From assembly GCA_022823305.1 (NCBI GenBank), contig JAJDXK010000033.1, positions 1 to 64,000 on the forward strand: 64,000 nt of DNA. The letters are read 5' to 3'. The stretch is from Alphaproteobacteria bacterium (lineage in GTDB: Bacteria > Pseudomonadota > Alphaproteobacteria > UBA828). This document shows, piece by piece, positions 42,309-50,940 of the stretch (position 1 is the stretch's first letter; each line of letters starts with the position of its first letter). Position numbers and translations under genes: made by a program. Below the pieces are notes generated by a model. That model worked only from the letters and a program-made list of their open reading frames with translations. It was not told the DNA's origin and ran no database searches.

Positions 42309-43577
42309 ATGGCGACCGTTCACGTGATCGGCGCCGGCATGGCGGGGCTTTCCTGCGCCGTCGAGCTGGTGAAGGCGGGGCGGCGCGTCGTCCTGTGGGA
42401 GGCGGCGGCCCAGGCCGGCGGGCGCTGCCGCTCGTTCCACGACGCCACCCTGGACCGCACCATCGACAATGGCAACCACCTGATCCTGGGCGCCAATCCC
42501 GCGGTGTTCGCCTATCTGGAGACGATCGGCGCACAGGGCGGGCTGGTGGGGCAGGCGCGTGCGGCCTTCCCCTTCGTCGACCTGCGCACGGGCGAGCGCT
42601 GGGAAGTGCGCCCCAACGCAGGGCCTTTGCCGTGGTGGATCATGGCACGCGCGCGCCGCGTGCCGGGCAGCCGCGCGCGCCACTACCTCGCCGGCCTCGC
42701 CCTCGCCCGCGCCCGCGAGGGTGACACCGCGGCCCGGCGGCTCGGCGGCACCGGCCCCCTGCTGGAGCGGCTGTGGGAGCCGCTCACCGTCGCCGTGCTC
42801 AACGCCGGGGTGGACGAGGCCGCGGCCAGCCTGCTGTGGCCGGTGGTGCGCCTCACCTTCGGCAAGGGCGAGGCGGCCTGCCGCGCCTATCTCACGCGCA
42901 ACGGCCTCGGTCCCGACCTGGTGGCGCCGGCGCTGCGCTACGTCGAGCGCGGCGGCGGGCAGGTGAACCTCAACCGCCGGCTGCGCGCCATCCGGGACGA
43001 CGGGCGCCGGGTGACCGGGCTCGACATCGCCGGCGAGGGCGCCGACGCGGCGTTCGCGCCGGGCGACGCCGCCGTGCTCGCGGTGACGCCGCAGGTCTGC
43101 GCCCAGCTCCTGCCCGGCACGCCCGCGCCGCTGGAGACCCGGCCGATCGTGAACGCGCACTTTCGCCTCGACCGGCCGGTGCCGATGCCGGGGGGGAGCG
43201 GCATCCTCGGCGTGGTCGGCGGCACGGCGCAGTGGATCTTCGCGCGCGGCGACATCGCGTCCGTCACCGTGAGCGCAGCCGGCGCCCTGGCCGACCGCCC
43301 GGCGGCGGAGATCGCCCGGGAGATCTGGGCCGACGTGGCGGCGGCGCTGGACTACCGCCCGCCCGCAATGCCGCCCGTGCGCATCGTGAAGGAGAAGCGC
43401 GCGACCTTCGCCCAGGTCCCTGCCGCGCTGCCGCTGCGCCCGCCGGCCGGGACCCGGCTCGGCAACCTCTTCCTCGCCGGCGACTGGACCGCGACGGGCC
43501 TGCCCGCCACGATCGAGGGCGCGGTCCGCTCCGGCGTCATGGCGGCGCGGCACGCGCTCCGCGCGCTCGGCCCCTGA
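42309..43577 (+). CDS. hpnE: Hydroxysqualene dehydroxylase HpnE
   Basis: FAD enzyme of the amine-oxidase/phytoene-desaturase fold that reduces hydroxysqualene to squalene in bacterial hopanoid synthesis. 422 residues: VHVIGAGMAG (FAD site, 5-13), GGRCRSF, TIDNGNHLILGA and the C-terminal FLAGDWTATGLPATIEGAVRSG. ATG 42309 places the Rossmann motif at the usual distance; several upstream in-frame ATGs would add up to 19 residues. hpnC and hpnD, its usual neighbours, are not in the window. Confidence 0.88.
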   Translation: MATVHVIGAGMAGLSCAVELVKAGRRVVLWEAAAQAGGRCRSFHDATLDRTIDNGNHLILGANPAVFAYLETIGAQGGLVGQARAAFPFVDLRTGERWEVRPNAGPLPWWIMARARRVPGSRARHYLAGLALARAREGDTAARRLGGTGPLLERLWEPLTVAVLNAGVDEAAASLLWPVVRLTFGKGEAACRAYLTRNGLGPDLVAPALRYVERGGGQVNLNRRLRAIRDDGRRVTGLDIAGEGADAAFAPGDAAVLAVTPQVCAQLLPGTPAPLETRPIVNAHFRLDRPVPMPGGSGILGVVGGTAQWIFARGDIASVTVSAAGALADRPAAEIAREIWADVAAALDYRPPAMPPVRIVKEKRATFAQVPAALPLRPPAGTRLGNLFLAGDWTATGLPATIEGAVRSGVMAARHALRALGP

Positions 43578-43592
43578 CCGGGACATGCGCCC

Positions 43593-43624
43593 CGCCCGCC
43601 GCCGGTGAACCGGGGCGGCGGGCG
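43593..43624. terminator. Bidirectional hairpin between hpnE and the urate-oxidase-like gene
   Basis: Arms CGCCCGCCGCCGG and CCGGGGCGGCGGGCG pair with a two-base bulge around a TGAA loop, between two convergent stops (43577 and 43646). No T-run on either side. Confidence 0.5.
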
Positions 43625-43645
43625 GTGGCGGGCAACCAAGTCTCC

Positions 43646-44185
43646 CTAATAGATGCCCTGCTGCGCCGACACCATGGCGTAGAGCATGGGGATCGAGAGC
43701 ATCGTGTTGGTGCGCGAGGCCAGCATGGCGTAGCGCGCGGACCGCGCCTTGCGATCCGCCTCGACCTCGACGATGCCGAGCGCCCGCTTCTGGTTCGGCC
43801 AGATGATGAACCAGACGTTCAGCATCATGATGATGCCGAGCCACATGCCGATGCCGATGGCGGTGTTTCTGAGCACGTGCCCGTCGGTCGCCGCACCGAG
43901 GATGCCCAGGGTGATGGCATCGGAGAAGTACTCGTTCATCAGCGCGAGCACGATGCCGGTCGCGACCGTGAAGAGCGCCGCCCAGCGGAACCAGAAGAGC
44001 GCGGCCGGCGCGATCACCTTGCCGACCGCCGGCTTCTGCTCGTCCGGAATCTTGGGCATGCTCGGAATCTGGACGAAGTTGAAGTACCAGAGCAGCCCGA
44101 TCCACATCACGCCCGCCAGAACATGGGTCCAGCGGAAGAAGAACGCCCACCACCAGTAGTCGACGAATGGTATGTCCATATCCAT
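43646..44185 (-). CDS. Urate-oxidase-like membrane protein (PuuD N-terminal domain type)
   Basis: A 179-residue inner-membrane protein matching the membrane domain of PuuD, a urate hydroxylase. It has about four membrane segments and conserved histidines (FRWTHVLAGVMWIGLLWYFN, GKVIAPAALFWFRWAAL, GHVLRNTAIGIGMWLG, NVWFIIWPNQ). PuuD has a C-terminal cytochrome c domain; this protein ends before it. It may be a stand-alone heme or oxidase membrane subunit. ATG 44185 has AGGGGGAGG just upstream. It lies 16 bases after the small membrane peptide gene and converges on hpnE. Urate activity is not established. Confidence 0.75.
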   Translation of the reverse strand: MDMDIPFVDYWWWAFFFRWTHVLAGVMWIGLLWYFNFVQIPSMPKIPDEQKPAVGKVIAPAALFWFRWAALFTVATGIVLALMNEYFSDAITLGILGAATDGHVLRNTAIGIGMWLGIIMMLNVWFIIWPNQKRALGIVEVEADRKARSARYAMLASRTNTMLSIPMLYAMVSAQQGIY

Positions 44186-44201
44186 CGCCTCCCCCTTCCG
44201 A

Positions 44202-44294
44202 TCAGCTTATTCCAGCGAGGACGCCGACCATGATCACGGTAAGGATGACCCCCATGATCACGGTTTTGGTGAGGGATGTCAGCGGATTGGTCAT
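44202..44294 (-). CDS. Small single-span membrane peptide (30 residues)
   Basis: A 30-codon gene with ATG at 44294 and a strong GGGGAG ribosome site six bases upstream. The product is MTNPLTSLTKT followed by a hydrophobic helix (VIMGVILTVIMVGVLAG) and stops 16 bases before the urate-oxidase-like gene, which has its own strong ribosome site. Size and position suggest a small accessory subunit of the downstream membrane protein, like the tiny subunits of oxidase complexes (inference). A promoter-like sequence lies 38 bases upstream. Confidence 0.65.
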   Translation of the reverse strand: MTNPLTSLTKTVIMGVILTVIMVGVLAGIS

Positions 44295-44332
44295 AGCTTG
44301 CTCCCCATGGCTATCACGAATCGCCAGCGCCA

Positions 44333-44360
44333 AGCATAGAGCGTTGACGGGCGGTTGCAA
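44333..44360 (-). promoter_or_regulatory. Possible promoter of the small-peptide/urate-oxidase-like operon
   Basis: On the minus strand, TTGCAA (44360-44355), a 16-base spacer and TATGCT (44338-44333); each hexamer matches four of six consensus positions. Transcription would begin about 30 bases before the 30-codon gene. Confidence 0.4.
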
Positions 44361-44516
44361 TCGCCGCCGGCCCGCGTCGCTCGCGCCCGCAGGGTCGCGA
44401 GCGCGAAAAGCAGGAGTCGCCCGCGCCGCTGGCCGGACGCCCGAGGGTGTGGCAGCCTGTCGCCGTGTCACGTATTCGAGCGGGTCGTGTTCGGCGGCGA
44501 AGCACGGGGTGACGTC

Positions 44517-45539
44517 ATGACGGAAATGAGGCGCTTCATCGAGCGCATGCCGAAGGCCGAGCTGCACGTCCACGTGGAGGGGACGCTCGAGCCGGAGCTC
44601 AAGTTCGATCTCGCCCGGCGCAACGGCATCGAGCTGCCCTACCGCTCGGTGGACGAGATGCGGGCGGCCTACGACTTCGACGACCTGCCGTCGTTCCTCA
44701 AGATGTACTACGAGGGCATGGGCGTGCTCGAGACCGAGCAGGACTTCCGCGACCTCACCACCGCCTACCTGACCAGGGCGCACGCCCAGAACGTGATCTA
44801 CGCGGAGATCTTCTTCGATCCCCAGGCGCATACCGTGCGCGGCATCGCCTACGACACGGTGATCCGCGGCATCCGCGCGGCGCAGGAGGACGCGGAGGAG
44901 AAGCTCGGCATCCGCAGCCAGCTCATCATGTGCTTCCTGCGGGACATGTCGGCCGAGTCCGCGATGGCGACGCTGGAGCAGTCCCTGCCCTACAGGGACT
45001 GGATCGTCGGCGTGGGCCTGGATTCCGACGAGAAGGGCAACCCGCCGGTCAAGTTCAGGGAGGTGTTCGCCCGGGCGCGCGACGAGGGCTTCGGGCTGAC
45101 CATGCACTGCGACGTGGACCAGGAGAACTCGACCACGCACATCCGGCAGACCATCCGCGACATCGGGGTCGACCGGATCGACCACGGCGTCAACGCACTG
45201 GAGGACAAGGCGCTCTGCGACGAGATCGTGCAGAGAGGCCTCGCGCTCACGGTCTGCCCGATCTCCAACCGCTGCATCACCGGCAGCCTCAAGGCGCTGG
45301 AAGTCCGGCGCATGCTGGAGATGGGCATGCGGGCGACCGTCAACTCCGACGATCCCGCGTACTTTCTGGGCTACATCAACGAGAACCTCGTCGCGACCCA
45401 GGAAGCCGCCGGCCTGACCCGGGAGCAGGTCGTCCGCCTCGCCGTGAACGCCTTCGAGGCAAGCTGGCTGCCGCAAGACGAGAAGCAGGCCCTGCGCGGC
45501 CGGCTGGAGCGCTACGTCGTCTCGCAGGCAATCGCCTGA
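44517..45539 (+). CDS. Adenine/adenosine deaminase-like amidohydrolase with altered HAGE motif
   Basis: A 340-residue TIM-barrel deaminase that best resembles the bacterial adenine deaminase (Aah1-like) branch: ELHVHVEGTLEPEL (His17, His19), EIFFDPQAHTVRGI, LIMCFLRDMS, GVGLDSDEKGNPPVKF, IDHG (His223) and NSDDPAYFLGY (Asp278, Asp279). All metal ligands are present, including His197. However, the signature His-Ala-Gly-Glu reads HCDVDQE, so the catalytic Glu position holds Val200. The substrate may differ from adenine, or another acid (Asp199, Asp201 or Glu203) may serve. ATG 44517. Stands alone. Confidence 0.82.
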   Translation: MTEMRRFIERMPKAELHVHVEGTLEPELKFDLARRNGIELPYRSVDEMRAAYDFDDLPSFLKMYYEGMGVLETEQDFRDLTTAYLTRAHAQNVIYAEIFFDPQAHTVRGIAYDTVIRGIRAAQEDAEEKLGIRSQLIMCFLRDMSAESAMATLEQSLPYRDWIVGVGLDSDEKGNPPVKFREVFARARDEGFGLTMHCDVDQENSTTHIRQTIRDIGVDRIDHGVNALEDKALCDEIVQRGLALTVCPISNRCITGSLKALEVRRMLEMGMRATVNSDDPAYFLGYINENLVATQEAAGLTREQVVRLAVNAFEASWLPQDEKQALRGRLERYVVSQAIA

Positions 45540-45619
45540 GCCCTCCGGCGCGATCCCGAGCGGCCCCTTTCCGCGCGCGGGTGCATCCCGGGATCCGCGC
45601 GGTCGATGGAGACCGAGCC

Positions 45620-45991
45620 TCAGGGGTCGCGGCTGAGCCCGCGCTCCTCCAGGGCGTCGAGGTAGGTGCGCCAGACCTCGTCGCGGTTCTCGGCGAGGTG
45701 GCGCAGGTAGGACCAGGTGTAGATGCCGGTGGTGTGCATGTCGTCGAAGTGGAGGCGCACGGCGTAGTTGCCCACCGGCTCGATCAGGGTGATGCCGACG
45801 TGGCGGCGGCCGGGGACGATGGTCTTGCCCTCGCCGTGGCCCCTGACCTCGGCCGACGGGCTCTCCACCCGCAGCAGCTCGGCCGGCAGGCTGCACTTGA
45901 GGTCGTCGTCGAAGTCGACCTCCAGGGTCTTCTCGGCGCTCCTGTAGCGGATCTCGACCGGCCAGGGACGGGTCTCGAAGGGCGAGCTCAC
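45620..45991 (-). CDS. DUF971 (GBBH-like N-terminal domain) protein
   Basis: A 123-residue single-domain protein of the DUF971 family, which corresponds to the N-terminal domain of gamma-butyrobetaine hydroxylase. It includes [20 protein letters not shown], the [19 protein letters not shown] motif and [14 protein letters not shown]. The GTG start at 45991 overlaps the stop of the Trm112-like gene (GTGA). Last gene of the cnoX-Lon_N-Trm112-DUF971 operon. The biochemical role is unknown. Confidence 0.88.
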   Translation of the reverse strand: MSSPFETRPWPVEIRYRSAEKTLEVDFDDDLKCSLPAELLRVESPSAEVRGHGEGKTIVPGRRHVGITLIEPVGNYAVRLHFDDMHTTGIYTWSYLRHLAENRDEVWRTYLDALEERGLSRDP

Positions 45992-46188
45992 GTGGCCTCG
46001 TCCTCGTCCAGCGCGCGGGCCTCGTCGGGCAGCATGATGGGGATGCCGTCGCGGATGGGGAACGCGAGGCGCGCGCGCTCGCTGATCAGCTCCTGCTTCT
46101 CCGCGTCGTAGCGGAGCGGCTCCTTGGTGACCGGGCAGACCAGGATCTCCAGCAGCTTGGGATCGACGGTGGGCCGTTCTTCCGCCAT
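45988..46188 (-). CDS. Trm112/UPF0434 family small protein
   Basis: A 66-residue YcaR/Trm112-like protein: [20 protein letters not shown], then [18 protein letters not shown]. Only one cysteine of the zinc-ribbon type remains (Cys18). In eukaryotes and archaea Trm112 activates methyltransferases; the role of the bacterial form is unclear. It starts 14 bases after the stop of the Lon-N gene and overlaps the DUF971 start. Confidence 0.9.
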   Translation of the reverse strand: MAEERPTVDPKLLEILVCPVTKEPLRYDAEKQELISERARLAFPIRDGIPIMLPDEARALDEDEAT

Positions 46189-46202
46189 CGCTCGGGTCCC
46201 GC

Positions 46203-46868
46203 TCACTGGATGCGCGTCTGCCGGCCGGCCGGCCCGTGGGCCGCCATCTCGAAGAGCGCCTGCATCATGTCCGCCCGCTCGCCCTCGCTCCGGCACTCGA
46301 GCAGCGCCTGCTTCTCGCCCGGCTCGAAGGGGCAGGCCATCGCAAGGCAGTTCACCAGCGCGTCGTCGTCGGCCCGGTCGATGGCGTCCCAGTCGGCGCT
46401 GAGCCCGTGATGGTCGAAGTAGGATCTGAGCGCAGGCAGCATGCGCGCGCGGTCGACGGCGAGCGGCCCCGGTGCCGCCAGGTCGCCGGCGAAGCGGCTG
46501 TAGTCGGCGCGGACGCGGCGGTGGAGCAGGCCGTCCTGCTCCAGCTCGCGCACGACGGCGAAACGGCAGACGCCGGTGAGTGTGATCAGGAAGCGGTTGT
46601 CCGGCGTCTCCTGGAACGAGGTGATGCGGCCCGCGCAGCCGATCGCGTAGACCTCCGGCGCGTCGAGCTTCGCCGCGGGATCGGCCGGCTGGATCATGCC
46701 GATCGTGCGGTGCGAGGCCATCGCGTCCTGGGTCATCTCCAGGTAGCGGGGTTCGAAGATGTTGAGCGGCAGGCGCCCGCGCGGCAGCAGCAGCACACCC
46801 GGCAGCGGAAAGATCGGGATGACGCGCGGCAGGTCCTCGATGCCGCCCGCCGCCTCGCCCTCGCTCAC
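46203..46868 (-). CDS. Lon N-terminal (LON substrate-binding) domain protein
   Basis: A 221-residue protein made only of the Lon substrate-recognition domain, without ATPase or protease. The family start [26 protein letters not shown] is followed by the [11 protein letters not shown] block and a helical C-terminus. Such proteins accompany cnoX in alphaproteobacteria. It begins with GTG 46868, eight bases after the cnoX stop. Confidence 0.9.
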   Translation of the reverse strand: MSEGEAAGGIEDLPRVIPIFPLPGVLLLPRGRLPLNIFEPRYLEMTQDAMASHRTIGMIQPADPAAKLDAPEVYAIGCAGRITSFQETPDNRFLITLTGVCRFAVVRELEQDGLLHRRVRADYSRFAGDLAAPGPLAVDRARMLPALRSYFDHHGLSADWDAIDRADDDALVNCLAMACPFEPGEKQALLECRSEGERADMMQALFEMAAHGPAGRQTRIQ

Positions 46869-46876
46869 GGCCCGCC

Positions 46877-47782
46877 TCAGGAGAAGAGGATCGACGACAG
46901 CTTGCGACGGCCGGCGACCGTGAGCGGGTCGGCATGGCCGAGGGCCTCGAAGAGCTTGACCAGCTGCTGGCGCGCAGCCTCGTCGTTCCACTCCCGGTCG
47001 CGGCGGACGATCTCGATCAGCTCGTCGATGGCCTGCTCGCTGCGCCCGGCGCCGTGGTGGGCCATGGCGAGGTCGAAGCGGGCCTCGTGGTCGTCGGGAT
47101 TCCGGGCGAGCCGCGCCTGCAGCGCCGCGCTGTCGCCGCCCGCCTCGCCCGCCTGCTCGGCGAGCGCGAGCGCCGCGATCGCGCCCTCGACGTCGGCGTC
47201 CTTCAGCGCGTCGTCGTCGAGCCCGTCCACCAGCTCGCGCGCCTCGGCGAGGTCGCCGGCAGCGACGAGGCAGCGCACCAGGCCCGCGATCGCCGCGGCC
47301 TCGCCCGGCACCTGGCGCAGGATCTGGCCGTAGATGTTGCCTGCGCTGGCGTGGTCGCCGGCATCCAGCGCCTGCTTCGCCTGCTCCAGCGCCTGGTCCA
47401 GCGGCGAGGGCCCGATCGGCCCGGTCAGCCGCTCCACGAAGCGCTTGATCTGGCTCTCCGGCTGGGCGCCGACGAAGCCGTCCACCGGCTGCCCCTTGTC
47501 GAACGCGAAGACGGCCGGGATCGACTGGATGCGGAGCTGCTGCGCGATCTCCGGGTTCTCGTCGATGTTGACCTTGACCAGCGCCACCTTGCCGCCGGCG
47601 TCCCGCACCGTCTTCTCCAGCATCGGCGCGAGCTGCTTGCAGGGGCCGCACCAGGGCGCCCAGAAATCGACGATCACCGGGGTCTCCTGCGACGCCTCGA
47701 TCACGTCGGCGGCGAAGCTCTGGGTCGTCGTGTCCTTGGGCTGCGCCGCGCCGCCGCCCGCCTGGCCGATGAGGGGTTCCAT
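46877..47782 (-). CDS. cnoX: Thioredoxin-TPR co-chaperone CnoX (YbbN-like)
   Basis: A 301-residue fusion: a thioredoxin domain (20-125) with [10 protein letters not shown] (Cys45, Cys48) and IPAVFAF, then four TPR-like helical pairs. In E. coli CnoX/YbbN is a redox-controlled holdase working with GroEL and DnaK. Here the full CxxC is kept, unlike the E. coli protein. First gene of a four-gene operon; ATG 47782. Confidence 0.92.
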   Translation of the reverse strand: MEPLIGQAGGGAAQPKDTTTQSFAADVIEASQETPVIVDFWAPWCGPCKQLAPMLEKTVRDAGGKVALVKVNIDENPEIAQQLRIQSIPAVFAFDKGQPVDGFVGAQPESQIKRFVERLTGPIGPSPLDQALEQAKQALDAGDHASAGNIYGQILRQVPGEAAAIAGLVRCLVAAGDLAEARELVDGLDDDALKDADVEGAIAALALAEQAGEAGGDSAALQARLARNPDDHEARFDLAMAHHGAGRSEQAIDELIEIVRRDREWNDEAARQQLVKLFEALGHADPLTVAGRRKLSSILFS

Positions 47783-47982
47783 GGCCGTTCGCTCCCGGCT
47801 GGAGAGTGTGCGCTAGAGCGGCCCCTACATGGCAGCTTGCGGCGGGCCTTGCAAGCCTGCCCCCCCCTGTTGCGGCCCTTGCGAGAACGGGCGCGCCGCC
47901 GCGCGACGAAGCGAACGGCGCACCTCTCTCGCAGCGACGCGGTGGCCGCTATTCGATCACGGAGAAAATGATCGCAGACACC

Positions 47983-48060
47983 ATCAACGAGCAGTACCGT
48001 GTCGTCTTCGCTTGGGAGGACGGACCCGTCAACGTGCAGATAACGGACTATCACCGATGA
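47983..48060 (+). pseudogene. Remnant of a HigB-type toxin gene
   Basis: The last 25 codons (INEQYRVVFAWEDG...VQITDYHR) match the C-terminus of HigB/RelE-type host-inhibition toxins and end in a TGA that overlaps the antitoxin ATG (ATGA), as in intact higBA operons. Upstream, the frame encodes unrelated Arg/Ala/Pro-rich sequence, so about the first two thirds of the toxin are gone. Confidence 0.65.
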
Positions 48061-48350
48061 TCGGACCCATACACCCGGGCGTGACCCTGCGCGAGGACTT
48101 CATGGAGCCGCTCAACCTGAGCGCGAACGGCCTCTCGGAGGCGCTGGGCGTCCCGCAGAACCGCATCAGCGACATCGTGCGCGGCCGGCGCGGCATCACG
48201 GCAGACACCGCGCTCAGACTCGAGCGTGCCTTCGGGGTCTCCGCCGCCTTCTGGCTCAACCTGCAATCCCACTACGAGCTCGAGGTCGCGCGACGGGACG
48301 CCGGCAAGACGATCGAGAAGGCCGTCAAGCGGCTCGCCAGCACAGCCTGA
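48057..48350 (+). CDS. HigA-family antitoxin / HTH regulator (toxin partner decayed)
   Basis: A 97-residue XRE-type helix-turn-helix protein of the HigA addiction-module family. It opens IGPIHPGVTLREDFMEPLNLSANGLSEALGV; the recognition region follows (NRISDIVRGRRGITADTALRLERAFG), then SAAFWLNLQSHYELEVAR. It is intact, while the toxin gene before it is only a fragment. It may survive as an orphan regulator or protect against a related toxin. ATG 48057 overlaps the toxin stop. Confidence 0.92.
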   Translation: MIGPIHPGVTLREDFMEPLNLSANGLSEALGVPQNRISDIVRGRRGITADTALRLERAFGVSAAFWLNLQSHYELEVARRDAGKTIEKAVKRLASTA

Positions 48351-48361
48351 GACGGCCGCAC

Positions 48362-49201
48362 TCAGGCGGTGGCGAACGCGGCGAGGAGGCCGTGGTGGTC
48401 GGAGACAGGCACCGCGCCGCCGTCGCCCAGCGGCACCACCGGCTCGTCGAGCACGATGCGGGCGTCTGCGACCGGGGCGGGCCGGCCGCCGCCTGCGCGG
48501 GCGTAGATGTAGTCGACCGTCCGCGCCGTGCCGGCGCCGCGGCCGCGGTTGAGCGGATTGTCGGGGTCCCAGGTGCCGCGCGAGAGGCCGGCGGCGGCAT
48601 CGCCGAAGCCCGCATCCCGCAGGCGTTCTGCGACCCAGGGTGCGGAGTCTGGGGTGCAGTTGAAGTCGCCGCCGAGCACGACCGCGCCGTCGAAGGGGGC
48701 GCATGCCGCCGCGATCGCCTCGGCAAGCTGCGCGCCCCGCAGGTCCGGCGTGCCCTGGCGCCGCCTCTGCCGGTAGGCGCCGCCGGCGGTGGCGTGGAGG
48801 TTGATCGTGCGCACGCGGCCGAGGCCCGGCGTCCGCACGGTGCAGCCCAGCATCCCGCGCGGGCCGAACAGCCCCTCCTCGAAGGTCTGCCGCGCAAACG
48901 CGGTGCAGGCGGCCCCCTCGACGGGATGGCGGGAGAGGGTGAGCAGGCCGGTACCGTAGAAGCGGGTGTCCTCCGCGATGCCGGCACGGTGGGGGTAGAG
49001 GTCCTGCAGCTCGGCCGCCAGCGCCTCCTTGACGCGCTGCGGCACCAGCTCCTGCAGCAGCACGATGTCGGCGCCCACCCCGCGCAGCGCGGCGCCGAGC
49101 CGTGCAGCGCGGGCCACGACGTGCGGCACGTCCTCGTAGAGCGCGGCGCCGAAGAGGCGGATCTCGGTGAGGCCGGTGTTCAGGGTGAGCACGCGCAGCA
49201 T
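48362..49201 (-). CDS. Endonuclease/exonuclease/phosphatase (EEP) family protein
   Basis: A 279-residue member of the DNase I-like EEP superfamily: VLTLNTGL at the start, DIVLLQELV with the metal-binding Glu, INLHATAGG, VVLGGDFNCTPDS, RTVDYIYAR and VSDHHGLLA with the catalytic His. No signal peptide. The substrate could be nucleic acid, a phosphoinositide or a sphingolipid. ATG 49201 starts MLRVLTLN. Eight bases downstream of the EamA gene and possibly in its operon. Confidence 0.85.
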   Translation of the reverse strand: MLRVLTLNTGLTEIRLFGAALYEDVPHVVARAARLGAALRGVGADIVLLQELVPQRVKEALAAELQDLYPHRAGIAEDTRFYGTGLLTLSRHPVEGAACTAFARQTFEEGLFGPRGMLGCTVRTPGLGRVRTINLHATAGGAYRQRRRQGTPDLRGAQLAEAIAAACAPFDGAVVLGGDFNCTPDSAPWVAERLRDAGFGDAAAGLSRGTWDPDNPLNRGRGAGTARTVDYIYARAGGGRPAPVADARIVLDEPVVPLGDGGAVPVSDHHGLLAAFATA

Positions 49202-49208
49202 GGGCGCC

Positions 49209-50135
49209 CTACCGCCCCGCGCCGGCCGTCGGCGGCGGCGGGGTGCTGCGGTTGACCAGGAAGAGACCGGCGAAGAGGAGCGCCACGGCGAGGCCGATCC
49301 AGGGGCTCGGCACTTCGCCGAAATAGAGGGCGGCCCAGCCCATGCCGGCAAGCGGGCCGATATAGCCGTTGGTCGAGAAGAACACCGGCCCGGCCATGCG
49401 GATGATCTCGAGCCCGAGCACGAAGAAGCACGCCGTGAGCGCGCCGCCGCCGATCAGCGACCAGTCGCCCTCGGTCATGGTGCCGTCGAAGAGCCACCAG
49501 CTGTCGGCGGCGGCCATCACCGGCAGCATCAGGATGGCGCACGCGAAGGCGATGCCGCAGGTGAGCGGAATCGGCTGGCTACCGGCGGGGCGGAGGAACA
49601 CCACCGTGACGCTGCCGAAGGCGTAGCAGACCGGGGAGCCGAAGGCCAGCAGCAGCCAGGGCGCCATGTCGGGCTCCGGCAGGCTGGCCCCCGGCGCGAG
49701 AACCACCAGGATCCCCGCGAGGCCGAGCAGGATGCCCGTGACGCGCAGCAGCCGCACGCGGTCCAGCCTGAACAGGGTGGCGAAGGCATAGGTCAGGATC
49801 GGCGAGAGCGTGAGCGTGAGCCCGACCGCGCCGGCCGGCACCCTGGGCGCCGCCAGGGCCAGCATCGTGTAGGGAAGCGCAATGCCGACGAAGCCGAAGA
49901 TGAAATAGAAGCGGAGGTAACGGCCCGTCAGGTTCGGCCGTTGCCCGACGACGAGGCCCGCGACCAGCGCGATCACGCCGGCCCCGACGCCCTGCCAGAA
50001 GACGAACGGGAAGACCGGAACGCCTTCGGTGATGGCGATCCGGTTGAGCGAGAAGGTCATGGCGTAGCCGCAGGCGCCCACCAGCAGCATGGCGAGCGGC
50101 ACGAGGCGCCCGCTCTCTCCACCAACGCGGCTCAC
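49209..50135 (-). CDS. EamA/DMT-family transporter
   Basis: A 308-residue ten-helix drug/metabolite transporter with two EamA repeats. The first repeat ends APRVPAGAVGLTLTLSPILTYAFATL; the second includes GPVFFSTNGYIGPLAGMGWAALYFGE. GTG start at 50135. It lies 12 bases downstream of the SDR gene, making an ABC-transporter/SDR/EamA/EEP series. The substrate cannot be predicted. Confidence 0.87.
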   Translation of the reverse strand: MSRVGGESGRLVPLAMLLVGACGYAMTFSLNRIAITEGVPVFPFVFWQGVGAGVIALVAGLVVGQRPNLTGRYLRFYFIFGFVGIALPYTMLALAAPRVPAGAVGLTLTLSPILTYAFATLFRLDRVRLLRVTGILLGLAGILVVLAPGASLPEPDMAPWLLLAFGSPVCYAFGSVTVVFLRPAGSQPIPLTCGIAFACAILMLPVMAAADSWWLFDGTMTEGDWSLIGGGALTACFFVLGLEIIRMAGPVFFSTNGYIGPLAGMGWAALYFGEVPSPWIGLAVALLFAGLFLVNRSTPPPPTAGAGR

Positions 50136-50147
50136 CGGGGCCGCCCG

Positions 50148-50918
50148 TCACTCCGTGAGGCCGGCGGTGAGCCCGCCGTCGATGACCAGCGCCGTCCCGG
50201 TGATCCACCTGGCGTCGTCGGAGGCGAGATAGACGAAGCCGTCGGCGATGTCGCGCGGCGTGCCGATGCGACCGAGCGGCGTGCGGCCCGCCGCGCGGGC
50301 GAGGGCATGCGCCGGATCGGGCTGCTCGGCGAGGAAGCCGTCGAACATCGGCGTGTCGACGAAACCGGGGCAGATGCAGTTGGCGCGGATGCCGTGCGGC
50401 GCCCCGTCCAGCGCCATGCAGCGCGTGAGCATGATGAGCCCCGCCTTGGAGGCGACGTAGGCGGCGTCCTGCCGCGCGGCGACGACGCCGGCGATGGACG
50501 CGGTGCTCAGGATCGCGCCGCCGCCGGCCTCCGCCATGTGCGGCCAGAACGCCTTCGAGACCCGCCAGGCGCCGCTCAGGTTGATGTCGATCTCGCGCTG
50601 CCAGTCGGCTTCGGACAGCTCGGCGACGCCGCCCAGGATGGTGACGCCGGCGTTGTTCACCAGCACGTCGACCCTGGCGCGCGCCCTCAGCGCCTCGTCC
50701 ACGAGGCGCGCCACGTCGCCGGCGCTGGCGATGTCGGCGTCCACCGCGATTGCCGTGCCGCCCCTTGCGGCGATCTCGCTGGAGACGGCGGCGGCACCCG
50801 CCGCGTCACGGTCGGCGCAGACCACCGCCGCGCCCTCCTCGGCGAAGCGGCGCGCCGTCTCGCGCCCGATGCCCGATGCGGCGCCGGTGACGACGGCGCT
50901 CTTGCCCGCGAGTCTCAC
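50148..50918 (-). CDS. Short-chain dehydrogenase/reductase
   Basis: A 256-residue classical SDR: TGAASGIG (11-18), NNAG (88-91), catalytic Ser141, Tyr154 and Lys158, and the C-terminal ITGTALVIDGG. Asp37 at the end of beta-2 (CADRD) suggests NAD(H). It lies 22 bases downstream of the ABC permease and probably oxidises the imported sugar, polyol or related substrate (inference from position). Confidence 0.9.
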   Translation of the reverse strand: MRLAGKSAVVTGAASGIGRETARRFAEEGAAVVCADRDAAGAAAVSSEIAARGGTAIAVDADIASAGDVARLVDEALRARARVDVLVNNAGVTILGGVAELSEADWQREIDINLSGAWRVSKAFWPHMAEAGGGAILSTASIAGVVAARQDAAYVASKAGLIMLTRCMALDGAPHGIRANCICPGFVDTPMFDGFLAEQPDPAHALARAAGRTPLGRIGTPRDIADGFVYLASDDARWITGTALVIDGGLTAGLTE

Positions 50919-50940
50919 GATGGCGGGGCGGGGAACAGGC

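Noticed and set aside
42223-42309. Reading hpnE and its divergent neighbour as an hpnDE squalene operon
   Set aside because: The genes are divergent, not an operon, and the neighbour lacks both Asp-rich motifs.
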